Numbered from the stretch's first letter, positions 35,401 through 44,306 are shown. The stretch is 49,839 bases of DNA from Planctomycetota bacterium (GCA_025459175.1 JALORC010000053.1:1-49839); one strand, 5' to 3'. Notes: generated from the letters alone by a model not told the origin. Numbers and translations: made by a program.

Positions 35401-36834
35401 CAGCAGCCCGTCGTGCAGGCACAGCGGCGAGCTGGCGAACTCGGTGCGGGCGTTGCCGAACATGTTGACGTCCTGCTGGCTGCTGCAGACCAGCCGCCGC
35501 CAGCGCGGTTGGCCGGTGCGGGCGTCGTAGGCGGCGATCGAGAACGCGATCGCGCCGGAGCGATCGTGGATCGGCAGGTAGACGGTGTCGCCGGCGACCA
35601 GCGGGTTGGCGCAGGCATCGTGGCCGCGGAACCGACGCGTGCGCGGCCCCTCGATCTCGTCGAAGTGGGCCCACAGCAGCTTGCGGCTGCTGCGCGCGAA
35701 CGCGAACAGGCGCCGCTGCGGGATCTTGCTCATGATCCGGAAGCCGCCCTGGAAGTCGACGTTCATCGAGTTCTCGGGCACCTGCAGGGCGGCGACCACG
35801 AGGTCGTCGCCGCAGGCCGGCGCCAGCACCATGTCCTGGTTGGTGCTGTCGGCGTATTCGCGGGTGTTGCTGGCCAGCGGCATCAGCGACTCCCAGCTGC
35901 GCGCGCCGCGCAGCGGATCGAGTGCCAGCAGTTCGCGGCCGGTGTTGACGAACACCGTGTCGAGATCGCCGACCGCGTGCATCGCCAGGCTGCCGATCTC
36001 GCGGCGGGCACCGAACTCCGGCGCGCGCACGTCCTCGGTCCAGTGGCGCTGCGGTCGCCCGGCCGGGGCCGGCATCGGCGTGCGGCCCGATTGTCCGCCG
36101 CCGTAGGCGGACCACAGTTCGCGGTCGCCGCCGGGCGGCAGCGCCGCCAGGGCGTCGCTGCCGAGCGCGGACAGCCGGCGCTCGGACTGCTCGGCGCGGG
36201 CGGTGGTCGGATCGAGCAGCACCGAGGCGATGTGCAGGCGCTCGGCGATCCGGCGCTCCTCGTTGCTGCCGATCGCACTCGCATCGAGCGCGGCGCGGAA
36301 GTGACCGACCGCGGTGCGCGCATCGCCCTGGACCAGCGCCAGGTCGCCGAGCCGCAGCCGCGCGCGCCGGCCGACGGTGGCACTCGGGAACCGTTCGGCG
36401 AGCAGCAGCAACTGCGCCGGCGATTGCTCGAGCCAGCCGTCGCCGAGGCTGCCGAGCTCGCGGGCCACCAGCGCCTCGTAGGCTTCGGTGGCGCTCGGCG
36501 GCAGGTTGGCCATCGTCGTCACCACCGCCAGGCGCAGCCCGAGGAAGCGACCCGGCGCGACCGGCACCACGCCGCCGTGGTCCACCTGCAGCAGCTGGTG
36601 CAGCCGCTCGATCGCGGCCCGGGGTTCGCCGGCGTCGAGTTCGGCCAGCGCCGTCTCGAACTCGTGGATGTGGTCCTGCGAGCGCAGCACCGAGAACAGG
36701 TTGTCGTCCTGACCGGCGCTGAAGTCGATCGGGCGCGGCAGGGTGCGCTCCGGCGGCCGCTGGGCAGCGGCGCGGGTGGCGGCGACCAGCAGCAGCAGGC
36801 CCAGCAGGACGGTTCGCATCACGGGATTGTGCAT
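32428..36834 (-). CDS. Giant exported PQQ-like beta-propeller/TPR protein (1468 aa)
   Basis: A signal peptide (about residues 6-25) is followed by an N-terminal helical/TPR-like region (about 50-220) and a first beta-propeller (about 260-720) with outer-strand motifs such as TGQPRW, TGRIRW and SGRTLW. A helical, Ala-rich TPR-like middle (about 720-1060) leads to a second propeller (about 1090-1460; TGEMRW, SGTQLF, TGTAVANF). The PQQ-enzyme fold does not imply PQQ binding; like BamB, such proteins are often scaffolds. ATG 36834 is used; ATG 36819 is an equally plausible start and leaves the signal peptide intact. It starts 100 bases after the VWA gene and overlaps the toroid gene. Confidence 0.85.
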   Translation of the reverse strand: MHNPVMRTVLLGLLLLVAATRAAAQRPPERTLPRPIDFSAGQDDNLFSVLRSQDHIHEFETALAELDAGEPRAAIERLHQLLQVDHGGVVPVAPGRFLGLRLAVVTTMANLPPSATEAYEALVARELGSLGDGWLEQSPAQLLLLAERFPSATVGRRARLRLGDLALVQGDARTAVGHFRAALDASAIGSNEERRIAERLHIASVLLDPTTARAEQSERRLSALGSDALAALPPGGDRELWSAYGGGQSGRTPMPAPAGRPQRHWTEDVRAPEFGARREIGSLAMHAVGDLDTVFVNTGRELLALDPLRGARSWESLMPLASNTREYADSTNQDMVLAPACGDDLVVAALQVPENSMNVDFQGGFRIMSKIPQRRLFAFARSSRKLLWAHFDEIEGPRTRRFRGHDACANPLVAGDTVYLPIHDRSGAIAFSIAAYDARTGQPRWRRLVCSSQQDVNMFGNARTEFASSPLCLHDGLLFGASNLGTAFALEASTGRIRWIVSYEVTRMPRAMLHGQTERQIYFANNAPVVADGVVCSTPLDSPFVLGLDTESGRTLWRLPTEATVDGIDNRVVWLAGALDDEFVLAGAGCIAVKARPEAAAGELATVRQLARPDRLGERRQMQFPARPAVTADHVWIPRPDQILVIDRAGNLLGEAPITIPRYQPGNLLLCGGIVVSLRQRAFEVLFDGDALLARVQQSLTADPDDPAAILRLASLRQALLGAANLEQATAVLDLYRRGLQACDRRALPAQHPVRLALQGELFQRSLAAAQALADAAAPDARAAFAAARDLAPDTERWIEVQAQVLALCADDRTARAAELQRLLERGGDARFPLGEGIPVPVYVLWQRAVLADQPATAVALWQQLLEQHGEQPLASDTAAAAAIAAIARLIERHGPDCYAATAARADAALTAAGEQPDLLQALARTFPNSTAAATARSRLLDNAVRQGDLAATCAVLAQAQANGEVPPGVRRRVMVAAVKRQNLALAAAMGTRLQPFAATTSDWPDDGGATLATAVANLPPSPTPATAALSVPSQILARVLPTSPREFLRPLPLHQAPGFVPLPSTPLYVLAAGELRAIDLDADAAQKPALFSLPVEYVEHIVLCGDTLVVPDTNRLFGVDARTGEMRWQLPNPRNRLYEFLGIEDGVLQLWRMPSTAIGGNELLGVEPLSGTQLFALPFDSEELQPKCVPGALLHLRLGTDGSGAVQRLDPTTGTAVANFPLPAGLLGGPLAGAAGSITSRFYPQWLAGTAERLFLPLDNQDRPQLLAINRQGALAWKWDGTPGHQLLTAAHRDDRLVLIEMPENGPARAVVLQATTGEVLQEVAVGHDPTVLNWERSWCANPAPEFLAIDSHADATRRQRQLLCLGIAADRPTFVVELGADAGEIVPAPQFGPDFVAFATLPTRGGGGPRLHVLGLADRSGRLPDGRKSMRLDLAGAGEGMSTAASYTVIASGQGLLLLGTPPEPK

Positions 36835-36934
36835 CGGAACGGGGACCGAAGCGACTGGCGCCGCCGGGGTGGAATCCGGCCGCGGGGGCTCGGGGAATGC
36901 CCGGGGTTCGCCGGGCCCCGGGCCCGAGACGCGC

Positions 36935-39331
36935 CTATACGAGCCGGGCCCGCTTGCGGAGAAGCCATTCGGCGCCGAGCACGGTCAGCAGGCCGAGCAG
37001 CGACCACAGGCTGTCCCAGGCCGGCACGGTGCGCGAGTCCTCGCGGCTCTGGTACGACTTGCGGTTGGCGAAGTCGGCGACCAGTTCGGCCGCGTCGGCG
37101 AGGAACAGATAGCGCCCCGAGGTGTCGGCGCCGTGGCTCGCGGCGGCGATCCGGCGCAGGGTCTCGGCATCCTGGCTCGAGTCCGCCAGTTCGCGATCGG
37201 GCACCCGCACCAGCACGTCCTCGCGCGCGATCACGGCATCGGCCGGGTTCTGGTTCGCGAACACGACGAAGCTGTAGGCGCCCGGGTCCGCCATCGTGAA
37301 GCTGGCCTGGAACAGGCCCGGCTCGCCGGGCACCGCGCGCAGCTGGCGGCGGTCGACCTGGTTCTTCTGGTCGCGCAGGAACACCGGCTGCTCGGTGGCC
37401 GTGTTCGGTTGCAGCTCGCTGTCCTGGATGCGCAGCTGCACGCGGACCTTGTCGCCGGTCTCCAGCTGCGCCTTGTCGACGCTGAGCTCGAGCAGGTCGG
37501 TGCGGCGCTGCAGGCGACCCTGGGCGAGGTAGCGCACGACGTTGCGCCAGAACGCGTCCATGTAGGTCTCGGCGTACGGATCGCGCCAGCGCCAGGTCTC
37601 GTCGGTGCCGAGCCAGAACGTGGTGCCGCGCGGATACGGCCCGACCACGGCGATCGGGCGCTTGCCGTAGCTGTTCTCGTCGGTCGGGTGCCGCAGCAGC
37701 ACCGTGGCGCCCGGCTTGGCGCGCTGCACCGGGTGGTAGACGTAGAAGCCCGGCAGCCCGTCCTCCCACAGCTTGCGGTTGAAGGCGGGGTCGCGCTGCA
37801 ACAGCAGGATGTCGTGCGGCTGCAGCGGGTTCTCGAGGATCGGGCGGAACTCGCGATCGCGGCGCGGCTTGTTGTTGGCGAGCGTGACGCGGTCCTCGAG
37901 CACCACCGGCAGCAGGTCCTCGAGCGGGGTGCCGCGATAGCGCTCGGGCATCGCCGCGTCGCCGAACAGGAAGCCCACGCCGCCGCCGAACTCGGTGAAC
38001 TTGACCAGCAGCTCGAGCCAGCGCCGCCGGCCTTCCTCGGTCGGCGCGATGCGTTCGGGCGGCACGTCGCCCAGCAGCACGACGTGGTACTGGAACAGTT
38101 CCTTCTCGGTGCGCGGCACGTCCTTCAGCGCCGGCAGGTCCTTGCTGTGCTCCTGCTCGAAGCGCGGGCTGGCGTCGAACATCACCGCCTGCATGACGAT
38201 GCTCGGGTCGACGCGCTTGAGGCCGTTCTTGACGTAGCGGTATTCCCAGCGCGGGCGGTCGTCGACGAACAGCACGCGGATCTTCTCGTCGTTGACGCGC
38301 AGGAAGCGGGTGTCCTCGTTGTCGTCGACCTGGCTCTCCTCGGGCAACGGCGCCAGCGTGAACCGCAGCGTCCAGTCGCCCGGCTCCTCGAAGGCGTGGA
38401 ACACGCGCAGCTTGGTGCTCTCGCCGTCGTCGGGCAGTTCGCCGGTGGCGGTCGCCAGCGGCCGGAACGGGCCGCCGTCGCGCGAGCCCTGCAGTTCGAC
38501 CTGGGCGCGCTGGCCGCGCAGGCCCTCGGCGCGCAGCGTCACGTCGAAGCCGACCTGCTCGAGCGCCAGCGCCTCCTTCGGCCCGGGCGGGCCGACCAGC
38601 CACGCGTTGCGCGGCGGCTCGGGGTCGCCGACACCGATGGTGTGGATGGTGATGCCGCGCAGCGCGTAGCTGCGCGCGACCTCGACCGGATCGAGGCCGG
38701 CGTTGTTGCGGCCGTCGCTGACCAGGATCACCGCGTCGAGGTTGCTGCCGGCGGCGGTGCCGAGGTGCAGGTCGAGTGCGTCGCCGAGCGCGGTGCGGTT
38801 GCCGCGCGCGGTGAGTTCGTCGAGGGCGCGGATCGGCGCCGGCTTGCGCTGCAGCCGGAACAGGCGCACGTCGTGGGTCGGCTGGATGCCGGCGAGCAGG
38901 CCGTCCGGCCGCTCCAGCACGGTGCGCACCAGCTCGGTGCGAGTGGTGCTGGCGAGCTCGCCGGTGCCGATCAGTTGCTGCAGCGCCTGCTGTTGGGCCG
39001 GGGCCGGATAGCGGTCCTTGCGGCTCATGCTGGCGCTGTCGTCGACCAGCACGTGCACCTGGTTCTTGGTGTTGCGATACGTGGTGATCTCGAACGCCGG
39101 CTGGAACAGCAGCAGGCAGCAGATCGCGATCGCGAGCCAGCGCAGCACCGACAGCACGATGCGGGTCGGTCGCTCGAGGCGCGTGAGGCCGGTGTACGAC
39201 CACCACGCGAACAGCACCGAGCCCGGCACGATCACCAGCACCAGCAGCCACAGCGGTGGGGCGCCGAGGAAGCGGAAGGTCTCCTCGACCCGGGTGGTGA
39301 CGTCAGCGGGGGTGTCCTGAGGCAGTCGCAT
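36935..39331 (-). CDS. VWA domain membrane protein with GATase-1-like region
   Basis: A 798-residue protein: two N-terminal membrane helices (about 27-45 and 58-77), a von Willebrand A domain with MIDAS D97-D-S99-A-S101 and ILVSDGRNNAG, a beta-sandwich stretch, then a ThuA/GATase-1-like region (IRVLFVDDRPRWEYRYVKNG through GGGVGFLFGDAAMP) that lacks an obvious catalytic Cys. A C-terminal Ig-like domain and a final membrane helix (LWSLLGLLTVLGAEWLL) follow. This is the architecture seen beside BatA in MoxR operons. It probably binds Mg-dependent partners in the periplasm. The start is ATG 39331, 7 bases after the BatA-like gene. Confidence 0.88.
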   Translation of the reverse strand: MRLPQDTPADVTTRVEETFRFLGAPPLWLLVLVIVPGSVLFAWWSYTGLTRLERPTRIVLSVLRWLAIAICCLLLFQPAFEITTYRNTKNQVHVLVDDSASMSRKDRYPAPAQQQALQQLIGTGELASTTRTELVRTVLERPDGLLAGIQPTHDVRLFRLQRKPAPIRALDELTARGNRTALGDALDLHLGTAAGSNLDAVILVSDGRNNAGLDPVEVARSYALRGITIHTIGVGDPEPPRNAWLVGPPGPKEALALEQVGFDVTLRAEGLRGQRAQVELQGSRDGGPFRPLATATGELPDDGESTKLRVFHAFEEPGDWTLRFTLAPLPEESQVDDNEDTRFLRVNDEKIRVLFVDDRPRWEYRYVKNGLKRVDPSIVMQAVMFDASPRFEQEHSKDLPALKDVPRTEKELFQYHVVLLGDVPPERIAPTEEGRRRWLELLVKFTEFGGGVGFLFGDAAMPERYRGTPLEDLLPVVLEDRVTLANNKPRRDREFRPILENPLQPHDILLLQRDPAFNRKLWEDGLPGFYVYHPVQRAKPGATVLLRHPTDENSYGKRPIAVVGPYPRGTTFWLGTDETWRWRDPYAETYMDAFWRNVVRYLAQGRLQRRTDLLELSVDKAQLETGDKVRVQLRIQDSELQPNTATEQPVFLRDQKNQVDRRQLRAVPGEPGLFQASFTMADPGAYSFVVFANQNPADAVIAREDVLVRVPDRELADSSQDAETLRRIAAASHGADTSGRYLFLADAAELVADFANRKSYQSREDSRTVPAWDSLWSLLGLLTVLGAEWLLRKRARLV

Positions 39332-39338
39332 GTTCGGT

Positions 39339-41678
39339 TCAGCTCCGGCGCACGGACACGTAACGGGCCAGCGCGGCTTCGCCGAGCACCAACAGCAGGG
39401 TCAGCAGCAGCAGCGACGGGCCGAGTTCGCTGGCGTCGGTGTCGTCGCGCGCATTGGCCGCCGCCGGCAGCCCGTCGAGGATGCGCTCGAGCCCGAGCCC
39501 GGTGCGCGCCTGCTCGTGGGCGAGGTAGCGCAGGTCGCCTTCCTCCGGGTCGACGTTGACCGCGAACGGCAGCGACAGCGCTTCCTTGCCGGCGTCGCGA
39601 TCGAGCACCAGGTCGAACGTGTAGAAGCCCGCGAACGCGGTGTCGGCGAGCGGCGGCAGCCGGAAGCGGCCGCCGGGCAGCGGCAGCGGGTCCTCGGCCA
39701 GCGGCGCCTTCGGTCGGCCGTCGCGATCGGGCCGCTGCACTTCGATGTCGAGCGGCCGCGCCGGCACCGTGCAGGTGAGCTCGGCGCCGACCGGTTGGTG
39801 GAACGCATCGACCGCCGGCAGCGCCAGCCACTTGGCGAGGCCGTGCAGCAGCGGGAACGCGACCATCGGGTCGTCGAGCCGGTTCCAGCGATCGGGCTTG
39901 AACTCGGACGCGATCGGCGAGGTCAGGAACACCGCCTTGCCGAGGCCGAACGCGCGCGCCGCCAGCAGCGGGGTCTGGTCGGCGTCGGTCAGGCGCGCCA
40001 GCAGCTCGGCGTCCGGGCGCAGCGAATCGGCGGCGACACCGTGCCAACGCCAGACCGGGATCGCCTGCAGCACTTCGCGGTAGATCGCTTCCTCGAACTC
40101 GGCGAACAGCGGGTGCTGCGGCAGCAGCAGGCTCGGCGCGCGCGCCGCCGAGGTGCCCTGCGAGCCGCCCTGGGCGCGCAGCAGCCGGAACGGCATCGGC
40201 CCGTCACCGTCGTACAGCCAGCGGTTGTAGCTCTCGTGGTCGGCGTGTTCACCGACCGCGACGAACAGGCCGCGGCCCAGCTGCAGCGCCTCCCGCAGCG
40301 CCTCGGCGCTGCGTTGGTTCAGGCGTTCGACGTCGGCCAGCACGATCACGTCATGGTTCTTCGGCGTGCACTGGCCGCCGAGCAGGGCGACGGTGTCGAC
40401 GGTCTCCACCGCGAAGGTCGGCAGCGCCGTCGGGTCCGGATCGAGCATCGACTGCCACAGGTACTGGTAGCTGCGCAGCGGGTCGCCGCCCTGTTCGCCG
40501 TCGACCAGCAGCACCCGGATGCGATCGCGGACCTCGAGCGACGCGAAGCGTTCGTCGTCGGCGGCCAGCGCGTCGTTCGGCAGCGACGCGCGCAGCCGAT
40601 GGCGGCCGGCGTCGCGGAACGACAGCTGGAACTCGGCTTCGCCCTCGCTGCCGGCCGGCACCGCGACCAGCTTGCGGACCGGTTCGCTGCCGTCGACGTC
40701 GAGCGTGACCTCGACGTTCTGCGCGGTCTGGCCGCGGTTGCGCAGCGTCGCGATGACCTCGACCGGCGTGCGCAGCACGGCCGCCGGCTGGCTGATGCGC
40801 AGGTCGGTCAGCTGCACGTTGTCGACGGTGCCGCCCTGGCGCGCGGCACCCAGCGGGCCGAGGTCGATCCAGTGCAGATGCGTGCCGGGGCGCTTCTGCA
40901 GCTGCTCGACCATGTCGCGCACGGTGTCGGTGAACTCTGGGCCGCCGGCCGCACCGGCCGCGGTCGGATCGCCGCCGGCGCCGACACCGGCCGTCGGATC
41001 CGCCGCCGGCGCCGCGGCGCCGGCCCTGGCGGGCTCGGCGAAGCCCTTGCCGAGCGAACGCGCCTGCAGGTCGGACATCACATAGACCTGCACCGCCGGA
41101 TCGGGTTGTTCGGCGAGCGCACGATCGATCTGCTGCAGCGCCTCGGTCAGGTCCGACGCGGCATCTTCGGGCTTCTGCAGCAGCAGCCACTGGGCCCGCA
41201 CCGACGCCAGGTCGAGGTCGCCGCGGACCAGGAACCGCGGCCGCACGCCGGCCAGCACCAGCGTGACCTTGTCGCTGCGGTTCTGGTTGCCCTCCCAGCG
41301 CTCGAGCAGCCGGCCGAGCAGCCCGCGCGCCTTCTCGAACGGGCTCGGCGCGCCGTCGCGGCGCAGGCCCATGCTGTAGCTGCCGTCGACGACGACGACG
41401 TGGTGCACGATGCCCTGGCCGGCCAGCAGCCCCTGCACCTGCTGCCACAGCGGCCGCGCGATCGCCAGCGCCAGCACGATCGGCACCAGGCACCGCAGCA
41501 GCAGCAGCAGCAGGTTCTCGTTGCGGAGCCGGTTGCGCTGCTTCTGGTAGGCGCGCAGCAGGAACTCCATCGCCGCCCACGGCCGGCGCTTGTGGCGCTG
41601 GCGGTTGAGCAGGTGGATGACCAGCGGCACCGCGAACAGCAGGGCGCCGGCGAGCAGCGCAGGATTGAAGAACTGCAC
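39339..41678 (-). CDS. BatA-family membrane protein with VWA-like domain
   Basis: A 779-residue protein opening with the BatA N-terminal domain: FFNPALLAGALLFAVPLVIHLLNRQ, a basic loop and LLLLLLRCLVPIVLALAIARP (two helices). A VWA-like domain follows with MIDAS D98-G-S100-Y-S102. A CARDB-like beta segment, a second alpha/beta region and a C-terminal helix (SLLLLTLLLVLGEAALARYV) complete it. BatA proteins are linked to aerotolerance and envelope integrity in Bacteroides and Leptospira, but their molecular role is unresolved. It sits 12 bases after the DUF58 gene. Confidence 0.88.
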   Translation of the reverse strand: MQFFNPALLAGALLFAVPLVIHLLNRQRHKRRPWAAMEFLLRAYQKQRNRLRNENLLLLLLRCLVPIVLALAIARPLWQQVQGLLAGQGIVHHVVVVDGSYSMGLRRDGAPSPFEKARGLLGRLLERWEGNQNRSDKVTLVLAGVRPRFLVRGDLDLASVRAQWLLLQKPEDAASDLTEALQQIDRALAEQPDPAVQVYVMSDLQARSLGKGFAEPARAGAAAPAADPTAGVGAGGDPTAAGAAGGPEFTDTVRDMVEQLQKRPGTHLHWIDLGPLGAARQGGTVDNVQLTDLRISQPAAVLRTPVEVIATLRNRGQTAQNVEVTLDVDGSEPVRKLVAVPAGSEGEAEFQLSFRDAGRHRLRASLPNDALAADDERFASLEVRDRIRVLLVDGEQGGDPLRSYQYLWQSMLDPDPTALPTFAVETVDTVALLGGQCTPKNHDVIVLADVERLNQRSAEALREALQLGRGLFVAVGEHADHESYNRWLYDGDGPMPFRLLRAQGGSQGTSAARAPSLLLPQHPLFAEFEEAIYREVLQAIPVWRWHGVAADSLRPDAELLARLTDADQTPLLAARAFGLGKAVFLTSPIASEFKPDRWNRLDDPMVAFPLLHGLAKWLALPAVDAFHQPVGAELTCTVPARPLDIEVQRPDRDGRPKAPLAEDPLPLPGGRFRLPPLADTAFAGFYTFDLVLDRDAGKEALSLPFAVNVDPEEGDLRYLAHEQARTGLGLERILDGLPAAANARDDTDASELGPSLLLLTLLLVLGEAALARYVSVRRS

Positions 41679-41690
41679 GCGCTCAGGTCC

Positions 41691-42605
41691 TCACTTGCGG
41701 CGCTTGGCGCGCGCCGAGCGTGCGCTGAGGTAGGAGGTCAGCACCACGTCGAGCGGCATGCTGTTGACGACGCGCACGTAGTCGATGCGCTGGCCCAGGC
41801 AGCCCTTGCGGATCGCCTCGGCGAAGCCCTCGATCTCGGCCAGGTACGCGTCGCGCAGCGACTTCGGGTCGCACAGCAGTTCGGGCATCTGCTCCATGCC
41901 CTCGAACAGCGTCATGCGTTCGAACGGGAACTCGACCTCGTCGCGGTCGAGCAGGTGGAACACGACGATGTCGTGGCCGCGGCTGCGGATCTCGCGCAGG
42001 CCCTTCAGCACCTCCTCGGGCTGGTCGAACAGATCGCTGAAGATCATCACCATGCCGCGCTGGCGCAGCTGGCTGGCGAGGTCGTGCAGCACGGCGCCGA
42101 CCTTGGTCTTCAGCTTCCTGGTCTTGGCCTGCTCGAGCGCGCCGAACAGGTTGCCGAGGCTGGCGCGGGTGTTCGACGGCGGCACCTGCTTCTCGATCTT
42201 CTCGTCGAACAGCGTCAGACCGACCGCGTCGGCCTGCTGCTGGATCAGGAACGCCAGCGACGCGCACGCGGTGGCCCCGTAGTCGAACTTGGCCATGCCG
42301 CCGTCGTGGCCGTAGTTCATCGACTCGCTCTGGTCGAGGAACAGGTGCGCGCGCAGGTTGGTCTCTTCCTCGTACTGCTTGATGACGAAGCGATCGGCCT
42401 TGCCGAAGATCTTCCAGTCGAGGTGGCGCAGGTCGTCGCCCGGCACGTATTCGCGGTGGTTCGCGAACTCGACCGAGAAGCCGCGGTACGGCGACTTGTG
42501 CATGCCGGTGACGAAGCCCTCGACGACGAGGCGCGCGCGCAGCTCGAGGCGGGCGACCTTGTTCAGCACCCGCGGGTCGAGGTAGTCGGTGGGGATCTCG
42601 GTCAT
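41691..42605 (-). CDS. DUF58 domain protein
   Basis: A 304-residue soluble protein with the DUF58 signature REYVPGDDLRHLDWKIFGKA (51-70) and a VWA-like MIDAS D91-Q-S93-E-S95 in LFLDQSESMNYG. DUF58 proteins are near-universal partners of MoxR ATPases. The start is ATG 42605, giving MTEIPTDYLDP; an open frame continues upstream but lacks family sequence. It lies 77 bases after moxR. It lacks the N-terminal transmembrane pair seen in some longer DUF58 proteins. Confidence 0.93.
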   Translation of the reverse strand: MTEIPTDYLDPRVLNKVARLELRARLVVEGFVTGMHKSPYRGFSVEFANHREYVPGDDLRHLDWKIFGKADRFVIKQYEEETNLRAHLFLDQSESMNYGHDGGMAKFDYGATACASLAFLIQQQADAVGLTLFDEKIEKQVPPSNTRASLGNLFGALEQAKTRKLKTKVGAVLHDLASQLRQRGMVMIFSDLFDQPEEVLKGLREIRSRGHDIVVFHLLDRDEVEFPFERMTLFEGMEQMPELLCDPKSLRDAYLAEIEGFAEAIRKGCLGQRIDYVRVVNSMPLDVVLTSYLSARSARAKRRK

Positions 42606-42682
42606 GACCAGTGCTGGTGAGGGACGGGGGAGCCGCACCGGGCGGGGGCGCCGGGGCGGCGGGCTGCAGCCAGGGCCGGCGA

Positions 42683-43738
42683 TCAGCCTTGCGCGATGAC
42701 CTTCGGCAGCTTGCCGTCGGCGAGCGCCTGGCTCTCGTTGGCCGGGATCTCCTGCAGCAACCGCTCGACGACCTTGTCGGTGGTGACGCCGTCGGCCTCG
42801 GCGGCGAAGCTGGTGATCAGGCGGTGGCGCAGCACCGGCTTGGCGACCGCGCGGATGTCCTCGGCGGCGACGTAGAAACGGCCCTGCAGCAGCGCGTGCG
42901 CCTTGGCGCCGAGCACCAGGTTCTGGCTGGCGCGCGGGCCGGCACCCCACTGCAACCAGTCCTTGACCCAGGCCGGCGCCTCGCCGGTGGTGAGGCGGGT
43001 CGAGCGCGTCAGTCGCAGCGCGTAGTCGAGCACCGCGTCGGCGATCGGCACCTTCCGCACGATCGCCTGCAGCGCGAAGATCTCCTCGGCGCCGAGCACC
43101 GGCTTGATGTCGGTGGCGCGGTCCTCGGTGGTGCGGCGCAGGATCTCACGCTCCTCGGCGGCCGACGGGTAGTCGACCTTGACCATGAACATGAAGCGGT
43201 CGAGCTGGGCCTCCGGCAGCGGGTAGGTGCCTTCCTGCTCGATCGGGTTCTGGGTCGCCAGCACGAAGAACGGCTTCTTCAGTTCGTGGCGGTGGCCGGC
43301 GACGGTGACCTGGTACTCCTGCATCGCCTCGAGCAGCGCGGCCTGCGTCTTCGGCGGCGTGCGGTTGATCTCGTCGGCGAGGATCACGTTGCTGAAGATC
43401 GGGCCGGCGAGGAACTTGAACTCGCGGCGGCCGGTCGCCTTGTCCTCCTGGATCACCTCGGTGCCGGTGATGTCGCTCGGCATCAGGTCGGGCGTGAACT
43501 GGATCCGGTTGAAGCCGAGGTTCAGCACCTTGGCCAGCGTCGAGATCAGCAGCGTCTTGGCCAGACCCGGCACGCCGATCAGCAGGCAGTGACCGCGGCA
43601 GAACAGCGCCATGAACAGCTCGTCGACGACGTGATCCTGGCCGACGATGACCTTCTGGATCTCCGCCTTCATCGCGGCGTAGGCCTTGCGGAGCTTGTCG
43701 ACCTGTTCGAGATCCTGCGGGTTCGGTTGGTTGCTCAT
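42683..43738 (-). CDS. moxR: MoxR-family AAA+ ATPase
   Basis: A 351-residue AAA+ ATPase thought to act as a chaperone that remodels or activates VWA-domain partners. Walker A is GVPGLAKT (55-62), Walker B is in [10 protein letters not shown] (117-126), sensor 1 is [24 protein letters not shown], split here as ATQNPIEQ and LPEAQLDRF, and a C-terminal lid domain is present. It is the first gene of a nine-gene minus-strand array. Upstream lies a 196-base gap with a 14-bp palindrome 30 bases before the start, where the operon promoter should be. The ATG 43738 has no strong Shine-Dalgarno. Confidence 0.95.
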   Translation of the reverse strand: MSNQPNPQDLEQVDKLRKAYAAMKAEIQKVIVGQDHVVDELFMALFCRGHCLLIGVPGLAKTLLISTLAKVLNLGFNRIQFTPDLMPSDITGTEVIQEDKATGRREFKFLAGPIFSNVILADEINRTPPKTQAALLEAMQEYQVTVAGHRHELKKPFFVLATQNPIEQEGTYPLPEAQLDRFMFMVKVDYPSAAEEREILRRTTEDRATDIKPVLGAEEIFALQAIVRKVPIADAVLDYALRLTRSTRLTTGEAPAWVKDWLQWGAGPRASQNLVLGAKAHALLQGRFYVAAEDIRAVAKPVLRHRLITSFAAEADGVTTDKVVERLLQEIPANESQALADGKLPKVIAQG

Positions 43739-43767
43739 GGGGTTCTGAGGTTCGGAGGCGCCGGTCA

Positions 43768-43781
43768 GCGCGCCGGCGCGC
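43768..43781. promoter_or_regulatory. Perfect 14-bp palindrome upstream of moxR
   Basis: GCGCGCCGGCGCGC, fully self-complementary, 30 bases before the moxR ATG. It could be an operator for the operon or a GC-composition accident. No clear -10/-35 was found around it. Confidence 0.3.
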
Positions 43782-43934
43782 GAGAAGGAACTGTTACGGA
43801 CGTCGCTCGGCCGCGGCGGGGTTCGCGATCGAGAAGTGAGGATAGTTCGCGGCCCCGGCCCGGGATACGGCGGCGGACGGGATACCGTCGCGGCACCGCC
43901 AGGCGGGCTCGGACGGAACTGAGGCGCGGAAACT

Positions 43935-44306
43935 TCAACGGGCCTCGGTCGATTCGGGAGGAGTGGGGACCGGCGCTGCGGGCTCGTCGGCGGGCTGCCG
44001 TTCGGGTTCGTGCTGCGGGTAGGCGAGGCACAGCTCGAACGGCGTGTAGCCCTGTTGGTCGATCGCCACCAGCAGCGCCTGCAGGTCGTAGTGCGCGTTC
44101 GGGCCGAGACCCAGACGGGCTTCCTGGATCGCGGCGTCGTAGTTGCGCCGCAGGCCGACCAGTTCGCGTTCGACCGCCTCGAGCTGATCGCGATCGCGCA
44201 GTGCCGGCACCAGGTTGCTGAAGAACAACCACAGCACGAAGGCGAGACTGCCCAACGCCACCCAGTGGGGGAAGTTCGACGGGGCCTCGGCGTTCGTCCG
44301 GCTCAT
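43935..44306 (-). CDS. Small single-span membrane protein with coiled coil
   Basis: A 123-residue protein: short N-terminus, one membrane helix (about 15-33, [19 protein letters not shown]), a charged helical stretch (about 36-65, [20 protein letters not shown]), a small domain, and a Pro/Glu-rich disordered tail. The topology resembles FtsB/FtsL (DivIC) divisome proteins, and the helix-then-heptad order fits, but the sequence is too short and divergent to assign. It is co-directional with moxR yet separated by 196 bases, and divergent from the thioredoxin-fusion gene across a 170-base gap that probably holds both promoters. Confidence 0.7.
   Translation of the reverse strand: MSRTNAEAPSNFPHWVALGSLAFVLWLFFSNLVPALRDRDQLEAVERELVGLRRNYDAAIQEARLGLGPNAHYDLQALLVAIDQQGYTPFELCLAYPQHEPERQPADEPAAPVPTPPESTEAR

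Noticed and set aside
32593..37299. A 1568-codon open frame on the plus strand, antisense to the PQQ/TPR gene
   Set aside because: Composition is Arg/Gln/Ala/His-rich without any domain, and it mirrors a gene with signal peptide and propeller motifs. Long antisense frames are expected at this GC content.
39330..42620. A 1096-codon plus-strand frame opposite BatA-like and DUF58 genes
   Set aside because: It spans two genes with intact MIDAS and family signatures and shows only shadow composition.
43935..44306. Assignment of the 123-aa membrane protein as FtsB/DivIC
   Set aside because: Only the helix-plus-coiled-coil layout matches. There is no conserved FtsB sequence and no division or eno/surE-type context.
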